The position numbers and the translations under genes were made by a program. This document shows positions 17,694-25,460 of a DNA stretch of 64,000 bases, in pieces (the first letter of the stretch is position 1; the number at the start of each line of letters is the position of its first letter). The notes under the pieces are model-generated. The model saw only the letters and a program-made list of their open reading frames with translations, was not told the DNA's origin and searched no databases. Source of the stretch: Asticcacaulis taihuensis (GTDB lineage: Bacteria > Pseudomonadota > Alphaproteobacteria > Caulobacterales > Caulobacteraceae); contig NZ_FMTS01000002.1 in NCBI RefSeq assembly GCF_900100255.1, positions 25,400 through 89,399 of the forward strand, in the 5' to 3' direction.

Positions 17694-19587
17694 GCGATGC
17701 CCCTTTCCCGCCAAAGCCCTGGGTGATGCGATCAAGCACAAAGGCCAGGATGACGATACCGAGCCCCGCCTCCAGCCCCATGCCGACATCGAGCGTTTGG
17801 ATGCCGTTCAAGACCTGCTCTCCCAGGCCGCGCGCCCCGATCATCGAGGCAACGACGACCATGGAAAGCGCCAGCATGATCGTCTGGTTGACGCCGGCCA
17901 TCAGCGTCGCGCGCGCCAGCGGCAGTTCCACCCACCACAGCCTCTGCCATGGCGTCAGACCGAACGAGTCGCCCGCTTCGCGCACCTCATGATCAACGCG
18001 CTCGATGCCCAGGGTCGTCAGCCGGATCATCGGCGGCAGGGCGTAGATGACTGTGGCCAGGATCGCCGGCACCTTGCCGAGGCCAAACAGCATCAGGGCC
18101 GGAATGAGATAGACGAAGGCCGGCAGGGTCTGCATGATATCGAGTACCGGCTGGCTCAGGCCCTTGATCCAGCGCGATTTTGCCGCGGCGATCCCGACTG
18201 GTAGGCCGATCAGAACAGCCAGCAGACTGGCAATGAGCATCAGGGTCAGGGTTTGGGTCATCAGGCTCCACAGGCCGAGCAGCCCCATGACGAGCATCAA
18301 CCCGCCTATGGCCACGGTCAGGCCAATTCGCCGGGTGCCCGCCCAGGCCAGCCCCATGAAAACGGCGATCAACAACCACCACGGAATGGCGCCCAGCAGA
18401 CCATCAAGCGCCACGATGACGCTCAAACCGGCATTGGCAACAGCCCTGAATCCCTCGCCATGATCGCGCACCAGTCCGGACACGGCGCCATTGACCGGCT
18501 GGCGGATTGATAGCGTCCAGCGCGCCGGGAAGTTCGATTTCGCCACCGGCGCCGCCGTGCCCAGACTGGTCGAAATCCGTTCGGCGGTGTTCGTATCCAC
18601 CCATTGCCGCCACAGGTCCGGATGCGCCTTCAGAAACCACACCGCCTGCGCCCGCGCGGTCAGCTTACCGTCGGCCCGTCGCACCAGGTTGGCGTTCAGG
18701 TCATCGATGGGGAAGGTCGCTTTCGCCAGCATCGCGGTGATCACCGGGGCCCTTTCGGCAAAAGGCGTCGATACCCCATAAGCGACATCGGCCGGCGGCG
18801 CAGCGCAACCTTGCGTGTGCTTGCCATCCCTGCTGGTCAGATCGGCCCAACAGGCGGCCGACCACGGCGGCTCTTTCAGTTGCACCAGTTTCAGCCGGCC
18901 GGCAATCGGACTGGGCGACCAGTAATAGAAAAGGATCGGCTGTTTCTGCGCATAGGCCGCGGTAATGGCCGCATCCATGGCCGGACCGGTGCCGGGTCTG
19001 AAATCGACATAGGCGCCAGTCAGCCCGTAGGCTTTCAGCTTGGCGCTGTTGACGCCCTCGCACGTCCAGCCGGACGGGCAGTTGAGAAAGCGGCCCTTGC
19101 CGGGCTGCTCGGGATCGCGGAACAGGGCGACATAGCGCGGGTCGGCAAGTTGGCTGACGCTGTTCAGGCCGGGCGCCGCCGCATCCGAGCCATGCACCAT
19201 ATAGTCCGGCACATACCAGCCTTCACGCGCTTCGGTAAACGGGTGACCGATGGCTTTTACAGTGCCAACAGCCGCTGCCTTTTTCCACACATCGCTGCGA
19301 CTGACCCATTCCTCGGCCAGGATGTGGATATCGTCATTGGCCAGGGCCTGCTCCAGCGTGACGGTATTGCCCGGTACGGTCTCGGTAGCACACCCATAAC
19401 CGCGCTCGATGATCTCCTGCATGACGGCGGTAATGAACTCGCCGCTTTCCCAGTTTACCCCGGCGAATCGCACAGGCTCGGTAACAGGGCACTCCACTTT
19501 CGCCAGGGCAGGAACTGAAAATCCGGCAAAAAGCAAGGCCAGGACACATGCCCATAAATGGGCCGTCGCTGTTGCATTCCGGGACAT
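17686..19587 (-). CDS. fused substrate-binding protein and permease of a betaine-type ABC importer (ProX-ProW)
   Basis: 633 residues. A signal peptide (about 1-29, ending VPALA) is followed by an OpuAC-type binding domain (about 30-300; VRFAGVNWESGEFITAVM near its start), then a ProW-type permease from about 375 with several transmembrane segments and the EAA-like loop around DSFGLTPWQRLWWVELPLA. The binding domain is N-terminal to the permease, the reverse of OpuABC-type fusions. Family substrates are glycine betaine, choline and related quaternary amines; EgtU-type relatives take ergothioneine. The adjacent egtBD makes a trimethyl-histidine betaine, so hercynine or ergothioneine is a possible substrate, by inference only. 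The longer frame to 19662 has no clear ribosome site. Confidence 0.82.
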   Translation of the reverse strand: MSRNATATAHLWACVLALLFAGFSVPALAKVECPVTEPVRFAGVNWESGEFITAVMQEIIERGYGCATETVPGNTVTLEQALANDDIHILAEEWVSRSDVWKKAAAVGTVKAIGHPFTEAREGWYVPDYMVHGSDAAAPGLNSVSQLADPRYVALFRDPEQPGKGRFLNCPSGWTCEGVNSAKLKAYGLTGAYVDFRPGTGPAMDAAITAAYAQKQPILFYYWSPSPIAGRLKLVQLKEPPWSAACWADLTSRDGKHTQGCAAPPADVAYGVSTPFAERAPVITAMLAKATFPIDDLNANLVRRADGKLTARAQAVWFLKAHPDLWRQWVDTNTAERISTSLGTAAPVAKSNFPARWTLSIRQPVNGAVSGLVRDHGEGFRAVANAGLSVIVALDGLLGAIPWWLLIAVFMGLAWAGTRRIGLTVAIGGLMLVMGLLGLWSLMTQTLTLMLIASLLAVLIGLPVGIAAAKSRWIKGLSQPVLDIMQTLPAFVYLIPALMLFGLGKVPAILATVIYALPPMIRLTTLGIERVDHEVREAGDSFGLTPWQRLWWVELPLARATLMAGVNQTIMLALSMVVVASMIGARGLGEQVLNGIQTLDVGMGLEAGLGIVILAFVLDRITQGFGGKGASHD

Positions 19588-20373
19588 AAAACGTCTCAAG
19601 GCCAGCTCCTGCCCGCCACGCGGACGCAATTTACCGCCAAAACACACAATCAGAGGCGCCATACATACGCAATCACGTTTTTGTTTTTAGTCGACTTCCC
19701 CAGAATGGCGATTGTTTTATAGGTCGCCGTACTGTGATCACGATTCTAGCTTTCAGCGACATCAACCACGTCCTTAAAGACGCAAGGCCCGCGACTGCCC
19801 ACCCTGCGCGCCGAACCAAGCGCGCCCACGAGTAATATTTATATATAAAAATAACAATTTATCTACAATTTGCTTAATTTTTTCATCTTAAATAGTTTTA
19901 TATTTGTCATTTTTATACAATTTTAACTATTCTTATTTTGAAATAACTTCAATTTATAATAACAACTATGAAGCTGAAATTTAAACTCGCTCCACGAAAT
20001 ATAAGGCTAAAATCAGATTTGTCCGCCCTGAATCCCACTTCGGCACAAAATACCCCATTTGATTGAATTTTTGATAAAATAAAGTGACTTCCGCTTGTAT
20101 TGAAACTGCGTTATATTAAGGTATGTTAACTTATTCCGCAGCCGCACCCTCCCGCTCAGACGCTGCGGAGCCTACCAGTTTCATAGTCGCGTCGCGTTAT
20201 ACTTAGTGAAACAGTATCGCATACATAAAGTTTATCCAATTTAAGTAAATATTCGGCCCAGTTTAAATCCAACTCTCTGGACTGCTCCGAATATCATTAC
20301 CCGGTGACCGACGTCCTGGGGCGGGTATTTGTGCGCGTAAAAACTCCAAAAGCAGGAAACCGCGGGAAGAACA
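19588..20373. other. 786-bp intergenic region with an AT-rich island
   Basis: No gene is visible. From about 19830 to 20000 the sequence is strongly A+T rich (long runs such as TTATATATAAAAATAACAA), in sharp contrast to the roughly 60 percent GC surroundings, and remains poorer in GC until about 20240. It precedes the sigma factor and amyloid-like cluster and probably contains their promoter. AT-rich stretches of this kind are bound by nucleoid proteins such as GapR or MucR-type regulators in Caulobacterales (family knowledge). They can also mark transferred DNA. Confidence 0.6.
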
Positions 20374-21063
20374 ATGAGAGTCGATGTTAATGACTGGTGC
20401 CAGAACAGGGACCAGGCCGATAAGCCGACGCGTGACACGACCGCCGATGTCACGTCCGTTAGCCACGGTTCGCCCGATACCTTCCGCGACGCTATCATTG
20501 CCCTGATCCCGGCCTTGCGCATTCAGGCCGCCACGCGCGTCAGATCACGCAGCGAAGCCGACGACCTGGTGCAGGAAACGCTCACGCGCGCCTGGTGTTA
20601 TCGCGGCAGCTTCCAGGAAGGCAGCAACCTCAAGGCCTGGCTCTGCAAAATCATGCAGAACTGTTTCTACCATGATCTGTCGCGGCAGCGCGACACGGTC
20701 GCGGATGTCGAGGGGCGCTGGGCTGCCATGTTGAGCGTCGCCCCGTCGCAGGAATGGCGCCTGCAATATAATGATATGCTGTCCGCGCTTGACCATCTGC
20801 CGCCCGATGCCCGCGCCGCACTTGTGCTGATCGGCGCCTCGGGATGCTCCTATGAAGAGGCCGCCGAACTGGCGAATTGTCCGGTCGGCACACTGAAAAG
20901 CCGCGTCAACCGGGCGCGGGAAAAGCTGGCCAGCCTGATCGATAATGGCGTCGATATCCATTCGGCCAAGTTCACCGGAACGCCCCCCACACCTCCAGCC
21001 CCTGCGCACAGGCCATTTCGCGCGCAGGCCGTCGATCCGAATCTGCAACCTTCCGGGGAGTAG
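20374..21063 (+). CDS. ECF-family RNA polymerase sigma factor
   Basis: 229 residues. Region 2 is visible as RSRSEADDLVQETLTRAW (binds core polymerase and the -10 element), followed by FQEGSNLKAWLCKIMQNCFY. Region 4 contains GCSYEEAAELANCPVGTLKS, a helix-turn-helix for the -35 element. There is a Pro-rich tail after region 4 (TGTPPTPPAPAHRP), not usual for the family. No anti-sigma factor gene is adjacent. It ends 4 bases before the outer-membrane pore gene, so it is probably co-transcribed with the cluster and may control it. SD: GGGAAG upstream of the ATG. Confidence 0.88.
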   Translation: MRVDVNDWCQNRDQADKPTRDTTADVTSVSHGSPDTFRDAIIALIPALRIQAATRVRSRSEADDLVQETLTRAWCYRGSFQEGSNLKAWLCKIMQNCFYHDLSRQRDTVADVEGRWAAMLSVAPSQEWRLQYNDMLSALDHLPPDARAALVLIGASGCSYEEAAELANCPVGTLKSRVNRAREKLASLIDNGVDIHSAKFTGTPPTPPAPAHRPFRAQAVDPNLQPSGE

Positions 21064-21067
21064 GTAC

Positions 21068-22462
21068 ATGCGGTACGCCCAAAGACACGCGCCCCACCTG
21101 AGCGGCTGCCTGCTGGCACTGATGGCGGGCGCCAGCCCGCTCGTAGCGGCCCGTCCGGTCCAGGCCGCCGACCAGGCCACAGACACGCGCCTAGCCGAGA
21201 TCAAACAGGCCCTGCAAGCGCAGGAAAGCCGCTTGGACTCGCAGCAAAAGCAGCTTGCCGACCAGCAGAAGACGCTTACCACCCAACAGGCGGAGATCGA
21301 CAGGCTGCGGGCGGAACGCGATGGCCTACTGGCCGATATCCGCGCCGGCCGCAGCGATGCCCCGGCCGGGAGCGACACGGCCGTGCCCTATGCCAGCCTG
21401 TCGCCAAACACCAGTTCCGCGCCCGCCCCTCTGTCCGGTTCGGACGCCTCCACATCCGGCACACCGGCCATGACTGTCTCCCAGGTCGAACCCATGCGGC
21501 CCGACCCCCTGCCGCAACAGCCGGTCGGGGCCGCACCGCCGCCCAAGAAGGTCGAGGAGGTCGCCGCCCTGCCGGAACATGTCGGGGTTCTCACGCCGAA
21601 GGGCAAGCTCGTCTTCACACCGTCGCTGGATTATGTCCGGTCCAGTTCCAACCGCCTGGTCTTCCGCGGCGTTGAAATCGTCCCCGGCATTCAGGTGGGC
21701 GTGATCGAGGCCAATGATGCCGACCGCGATTCGGCGGTCGCCACTGTGGCTATGCGCTATGGCCTGACCAGCCGGCTTGAGGTGGAGGCGCGCATCCCCT
21801 ATGTCTATCGCCATGACCGCGTCACCACGCTGGCCCAGCGCGACGAGACCATCAACCGCACCACCGAACTCGACGGCCAACAGATCGGCGATGTCGAATT
21901 CTCGGCGCGTTATCAGCTAAATGAGGTCCGCCCCGGCCGCGCCATCTTCGTCGCCAATGCGCGCATAAAGCCCCCCACCGGCCTTAGCCCCTACGATGTC
22001 GGCTATGATCAATTCGGCGTCGCCACCAGCCTCGCCACAGGGTCCGGGTTCTGGGCGATTGAGGGCGGCGTCACCATGCTTTACCCCAGCGATCCGGGCG
22101 TCATTTTCGGCAGCCTGAGCTATCTGCACAATGTACCGCGCGATATCGACAAGGAAATCGGCGGGGCCATGGTCGGCCGCGTCGAGCCGGGTGACGCCAT
22201 CAGCGCGAGCTTAGGCTTCGGCCTGGCGCTGAACCCCCGCTTCTCCGTGTCATTCGGTTATAGCCACAGCTTCATCTTCCCGACCAAGACCCAAATCGGC
22301 AATACCATACAGCAATCCAACAGCCTGCAAGTCGGCTCCCTTCTCATGGGCTGGTCATACCGGCTCAGCGATCGCATGACCCTGACCAATAATTTCGAGT
22401 TCGGCGTTACCAGCGATGCGCCGGACATGCGCATGGTCGTCGCGGCGCCCATGAGTTTTTAA
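21068..22462 (+). CDS. outer-membrane beta-barrel pore with N-terminal coiled coil, FapF-like
   Basis: 464 residues. A signal peptide (about 1-34) is followed by a heptad-like coiled coil (about 38-95, many Gln, Leu, Asp: QQKQLADQQKTLTTQQAEI), a Pro/Ser/Ala-rich linker (about 95-165), and a beta-barrel with alternating strands to a C-terminal Phe (APMSF), the signature recognised by the BAM complex. Signal peptide, trimerising coiled coil, linker and 12-or-so-strand barrel is the plan of FapF, the export channel of Pseudomonas Fap amyloid. Genes downstream encode a C39-like peptidase and amyloid-like proteins, as in fap. The start at 21068 is favoured by the GGGGAG site. It could be a generic transporter-family barrel, but the neighbours argue otherwise. 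Confidence 0.65.
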   Translation: MRYAQRHAPHLSGCLLALMAGASPLVAARPVQAADQATDTRLAEIKQALQAQESRLDSQQKQLADQQKTLTTQQAEIDRLRAERDGLLADIRAGRSDAPAGSDTAVPYASLSPNTSSAPAPLSGSDASTSGTPAMTVSQVEPMRPDPLPQQPVGAAPPPKKVEEVAALPEHVGVLTPKGKLVFTPSLDYVRSSSNRLVFRGVEIVPGIQVGVIEANDADRDSAVATVAMRYGLTSRLEVEARIPYVYRHDRVTTLAQRDETINRTTELDGQQIGDVEFSARYQLNEVRPGRAIFVANARIKPPTGLSPYDVGYDQFGVATSLATGSGFWAIEGGVTMLYPSDPGVIFGSLSYLHNVPRDIDKEIGGAMVGRVEPGDAISASLGFGLALNPRFSVSFGYSHSFIFPTKTQIGNTIQQSNSLQVGSLLMGWSYRLSDRMTLTNNFEFGVTSDAPDMRMVVAAPMSF

Positions 22463-22611
22463 GGCGCGCCAATTCCAATTTGGGCCAAAAGGCAAATCAC
22501 TATTTTGCGATAATTGGATAGGCTTATGTATTTGGTTAATAAGGAAAAATAAATACGCGGAGCGGTACTTTTCGAGGGAACTTTTCCGGCGTGGCCCGAT
22601 TTAATGATCTG

Positions 22612-22626
22612 AAGGACGGTCCTTCA
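22612..22626. repeat. small hairpin in the leader of the repeat-protein gene
   Basis: GAAGGAC-G-GTCCTTC is an inverted repeat with 7-bp arms, 27 bases before the chosen ATG. In an mRNA it would fold just upstream of the GAGG ribosome site and may affect translation. Confidence 0.4.
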
Positions 22627-22653
22627 GAATTCATGAATTCGAGGTTCACCAAA

Positions 22654-23652
22654 ATGACCAGCAAAAGCATCAAATTATTCGCGTCAGCATCTGCCCTTGC
22701 GCTCGCCCTGACGATCGGCGGGGCCATGTCGGCCGCGGCACAGGATACAACCAATACCGCCGACAATGGCTCTAACGCGGCCAACAACGGTTCCGCCGCC
22801 GTATCGGTCGCCGATTCCGGCAATGACAACTCAAACAACTCGACCAACACCAGCACGGCCGATTCGGCCAATGACAATTCGAATAACTCTACAAATACGA
22901 GCTACGCCGATTCAGCCAACGACAACTCAAACAACTCCATCAACACCGCCGATTCAGGCAACGACATGTCGGATAACTCCGATAACTCGAACAACTCGAC
23001 GCATGACGACTCCAACAATTCCATCAATACGTCCCTGAGCGTCGCCGATTCAGGCAACGACAATTCAAATAACTCGACACACGACAATTCGAACAACTCG
23101 ACACATGACGATTCCAACAACTCCATAAACACCACCGATTCAGGCAACGACATGTCGGACAACTCCGATAACTCGAACAACTCGACACACGACGATTCCA
23201 ACAACTCGACAAACACCAGCATTGCTGATTCCGGCAATGACAACTCGAATAATTCGGATAACTCCGACAATTCCGATAATTCGGATAATTCGACGAATGA
23301 TTCGTATAACAACAGCTCGACCAATGTCGCTGATTCCTACAACGACAATTCGAACTCCTCGGTCAATGATTCCAACAATTCCAGCGCCGACGTCACGACC
23401 ATCACCGTCAGCCTGACAAATCAGGATCTGGCGGCCAGCGTCACCGGCTCAAGCGTCACCCTGACCGGCGGCGATACGGGCCAGAGCGGAGACCTGACGA
23501 CTGGTAATATCGTGGCGCGCGGCGGCTCCTATGCCAACTTCGCCGGCGTCCAGACAGCCAGTTCAAATACGGGTGTCGGTTCGATCAACCAGGCGGCCAC
23601 GGCCCTGTCGGCCAATGCCAACATCAGCTTCACCGGCGGCGGTCAGCCTTAA
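22654..23652 (+). CDS. secreted Asn/Ser/Asp/Thr repeat protein with C-terminal amyloid-like module (FapC-like candidate)
   Basis: 332 residues. A signal peptide (1-30, ending MSAAAQ) is followed by about 215 residues made almost only of Asn, Ser, Asp and Thr in imperfect repeats such as DSGNDNSNNSTN, without cysteine or aromatic core. Residues from about 246 form a different module: VSLTNQDLAASVTG, then GNIVARGGSYANFAGV, then SNTGVGSINQAATALSANA. The last stretch, with Gly-Asn and Gln-Asn patterns, resembles the repeat motifs of Fap amyloid subunits and is shared in outline with the next gene's product. Start chosen at the ATG preceded by GAGG; an upstream ATG at 22633 is possible. Role as main fibre or adhesin subunit is inference from context. 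Confidence 0.7.
   Translation: MTSKSIKLFASASALALALTIGGAMSAAAQDTTNTADNGSNAANNGSAAVSVADSGNDNSNNSTNTSTADSANDNSNNSTNTSYADSANDNSNNSINTADSGNDMSDNSDNSNNSTHDDSNNSINTSLSVADSGNDNSNNSTHDNSNNSTHDDSNNSINTTDSGNDMSDNSDNSNNSTHDDSNNSTNTSIADSGNDNSNNSDNSDNSDNSDNSTNDSYNNSSTNVADSYNDNSNSSVNDSNNSSADVTTITVSLTNQDLAASVTGSSVTLTGGDTGQSGDLTTGNIVARGGSYANFAGVQTASSNTGVGSINQAATALSANANISFTGGGQP
22744..23391 (+). repeat. tandem DNA repeats encoding the Asn/Ser/Asp region
   Basis: Short units (AACTCGAACAACTCGAC-like) are repeated throughout. Two longer near-identical blocks begin with GATTCAGGCAACGACATGTC at 22951 and at 23137, offset by 186 bases (62 codons). The offset is a multiple of three, so expansion or loss keeps the frame. 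This region is likely to vary in length between strains. Confidence 0.85.
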
Positions 23653-23669
23653 TTTACCGCATTGCCAGG

Positions 23670-23696
23670 GCCGGGCGCGCACAAGGCGCGCCCGGC
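23670..23696 (+). terminator. strong GC hairpin between the two amyloid-like genes
   Basis: GCCGGGCGCGC (23670-23680), a 5-base loop ACAAG, and the exact complement (23686-23696) form an 11-bp perfect stem 17 bases after the repeat-protein stop. There is no T-run after it, so it may block 3' exonucleases or cause partial termination rather than full termination. This would raise the level of the repeat protein above the genes that follow. Confidence 0.55.
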
Positions 23697-23747
23697 ACCG
23701 TGCATCTACGACCGTGTTCTCAAGCTCCTCTTTTGAAAGTGTGCGCC

Positions 23748-24140
23748 ATGTACTCGTTACGCCTCAGTCTGCGCGGCCTGCTTGTGATACCGCTTCTTCT
23801 GGCCAGCCTTTCTTTTCCGGCACTTGCCCAGGAAGGAACTGCTGCGTCCCCGCCTGCCAGCCCACCAGACATCGACACGCCAGCGCCGCTTGCCCCCGAT
23901 GAACTGGATGGTATCAGCGCCGAAGGGGCCGTTACCAATGTCGTCACCAACCAGAACCTGAACGCCACCAACAGCGGCAACACCATTATCGCCGGCACGG
24001 TTCAGAACGGCGACATCAACTTCTCCGGCAATGCCCTCACCGGCTTCAGCGGAGTCGGCAACTTTGTCACCAACACCGGCAATAACAACAATCTGCAAGG
24101 CAGCATAAGCGTTGTCGTGACCGGCGCGCCGTTACCCTAG
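23748..24140 (+). CDS. small secreted amyloid-like protein (FapB-like candidate)
   Basis: 130 residues. A signal peptide (about 1-27, ending FPALAQ) is followed by a Pro/Ala-rich stretch (TAASPPASPPDIDTPAPLAP) and a Gly/Asn-rich beta-prone C-terminal part: VVTNQNLNATNSGN, GDINFSGNALTGFSGVGNF, NTGNNNNLQGSISVVV. The order TNQxL, GDxN, GN, FxGV, NTG, Q parallels the C-terminal module of the preceding gene. It lacks the long Asn/Ser/Asp repeat. In Pseudomonas fap, a small nucleator-like FapB accompanies the main FapC subunit; this pair could play those roles. No database family is known to me for it. Confidence 0.6.
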   Translation: MYSLRLSLRGLLVIPLLLASLSFPALAQEGTAASPPASPPDIDTPAPLAPDELDGISAEGAVTNVVTNQNLNATNSGNTIIAGTVQNGDINFSGNALTGFSGVGNFVTNTGNNNNLQGSISVVVTGAPLP

Positions 24141-24168
24141 TGCCGCTAGCCTAGTAAAGTTTTCCGCC

Positions 24169-24891
24169 ATGAACCCCCTGCCCCTCATTGCCGCCTGCCT
24201 TGCCCTGGGCTTGGGTGCGCCGCATCTGGCGCACGCCCAGGCCATGCTGACCGATGGCGGCATGATGTTTTCCGTGCCCGTCACTAGTATGAAGGACATT
24301 CCCTTCCGCACCGTTGTGCGCCAGCAATATGACTATAGCTGCGGCTCGGCCGCCCTGGCCACTCTGCTGCACTATCATTACAACATGCCGGTGACCGAGG
24401 CCGAGGTCTTCAAGGCCATGTATGCCAAAGGTGATCAGGAAAAGATCCGCAAGGTCGGCTTCTCCCTGCTCGACATCAAAAATTATCTCGCCGCGCGTGG
24501 CTTCGAGGCCGATGGCTACAAGCTCACCTTCGATCAGCTCGTGAAGATCAACCGTCCCGCCATTGCCGTGGTGACCGCCGGCGCCTACCGCCATTTCGTC
24601 GTCGTCAAGGGCGCGCGCAATGGCAAGGTTCTGATCGGCGATCCGGCCGGGGGCCTGCGCACCTACAGCAATGCGGAATTTTCACAGATCTGGAATGGCG
24701 TCATCTTCGCCATCCATGCCTCATCCGCCACTAAGGTGCCTTATAATCGTGACGAGGAATGGAGCCCCTGGGCCCTGGCGCCGCTTGGCCAGCCATTGGG
24801 CGATGCCTCCCTGTCCAGCTTCACCCGCGAACTGCCGCCGATCTATCAGATCACCAGCATGATCAACGGCAATCCGCCCACCACACCCTGA
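24169..24891 (+). CDS. C39-like cysteine peptidase, FapD-like
   Basis: 240 residues with a signal peptide (about 1-24). RQQYDYSCGSAALATLL contains the oxyanion Gln and catalytic Cys58; YRHFVVVKG has His142 and LIGDPAGG has Asp158, the full C39 triad. C39 peptidases cut double-glycine leaders in bacteriocin exporters; a free-standing periplasmic C39 protein is the hallmark of FapD in functional-amyloid operons. No ABC transporter is fused or adjacent, which argues against a bacteriocin system. The gene starts 28 bases after the amyloid-like gene and ends 8 bases before the next one. Its substrate may be one of the neighbouring repeat proteins or the pore. Confidence 0.78.
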   Translation: MNPLPLIAACLALGLGAPHLAHAQAMLTDGGMMFSVPVTSMKDIPFRTVVRQQYDYSCGSAALATLLHYHYNMPVTEAEVFKAMYAKGDQEKIRKVGFSLLDIKNYLAARGFEADGYKLTFDQLVKINRPAIAVVTAGAYRHFVVVKGARNGKVLIGDPAGGLRTYSNAEFSQIWNGVIFAIHASSATKVPYNRDEEWSPWALAPLGQPLGDASLSSFTRELPPIYQITSMINGNPPTTP

Positions 24892-24899
24892 GCCTGCTC

Positions 24900-25460
24900 A
24901 TGACCCGCGTTATCCTTCTCAGCCTCTTTGCCACCTTGGTGTCCACGCCCGCCGTGGCGCAGGAAGCCGTCGTGCCGCCGCAAGACCTGACAACGGGTTT
25001 GGCGCCCCTAAGCCAGGCAGAACTGAAAGAACAGGTCGGCGGCCTACGCACACCTACCGGTATCGAGTTCGGCCTCGGCGCCATCATCACCACCTATGTC
25101 GATGGCCAGCAGGCTCTGCAATCACACCTGACCTGGACGGATCAGGGGGTTGTCGAGACCACCGATGGCGCGGGGTCACTCGCGGGCGCCGCCGGTGCGG
25201 GCATCAATCTCGGCGGTTCCGTACCGGGGCTCTATCTGCCCGGCGAAAACGGCGGCACGGTGGTTCTGCACGATCTGGGCGACGGCCGCATCGGCAGCGT
25301 CGTCCTCAATACCGCTGATAACCGTGACATCCGCCAGGAAACGGTCATCAATCTCGATATTCCGCAGTTACAACAGCTCCAGCAGGACTATGCCGGCCAG
25401 AAGTTCCAGATGAACCTTCAGGATGCCGTGTCGCGGGCGCTGGAAAATGCCAATCACTAG
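24900..25460 (+). CDS. secreted protein of unknown function in the amyloid-like cluster
   Basis: 186 residues with a signal peptide (about 1-22, ending TPAVAQ). The mature part is predicted mixed: LSQAELKEQVGGL near its start, a Gly-rich middle (GSLAGAAGAGINLGG), then SVVLNTADNRDIRQETVINL and a C-terminal Gln-rich helix (QLQQLQQDYAGQKFQM). I do not recognise a named domain. By position it could correspond to FapA or FapE of the Pseudomonas system (a chaperone or minor fibre component). The start is 8 bases after the C39 gene's stop; the longer frame to 24759 would overlap that gene. Its stop overlaps the convergent M14 gene by 4 bases. Confidence 0.55.
   Translation: MTRVILLSLFATLVSTPAVAQEAVVPPQDLTTGLAPLSQAELKEQVGGLRTPTGIEFGLGAIITTYVDGQQALQSHLTWTDQGVVETTDGAGSLAGAAGAGINLGGSVPGLYLPGENGGTVVLHDLGDGRIGSVVLNTADNRDIRQETVINLDIPQLQQLQQDYAGQKFQMNLQDAVSRALENANH

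Noticed and set aside
22577..22600. ECF-type promoter GGAAC before the repeat-protein gene
   Set aside because: GGAAC is present at 22577-22581 but no CGTT or similar -10 is found at the proper distance, so it may be chance.
22744..23391. Calcium-binding RTX or thrombospondin type 3 repeats
   Set aside because: The GGxGxDxUx and DxDxDGxxD consensus patterns are absent; the units are Asn/Ser/Asp without regular Gly.
24169..24891. Bacteriocin maturation and export peptidase
   Set aside because: No ABC transporter or HlyD-type partner and no double-glycine precursor next to it; it has its own signal peptide, which fits FapD better.
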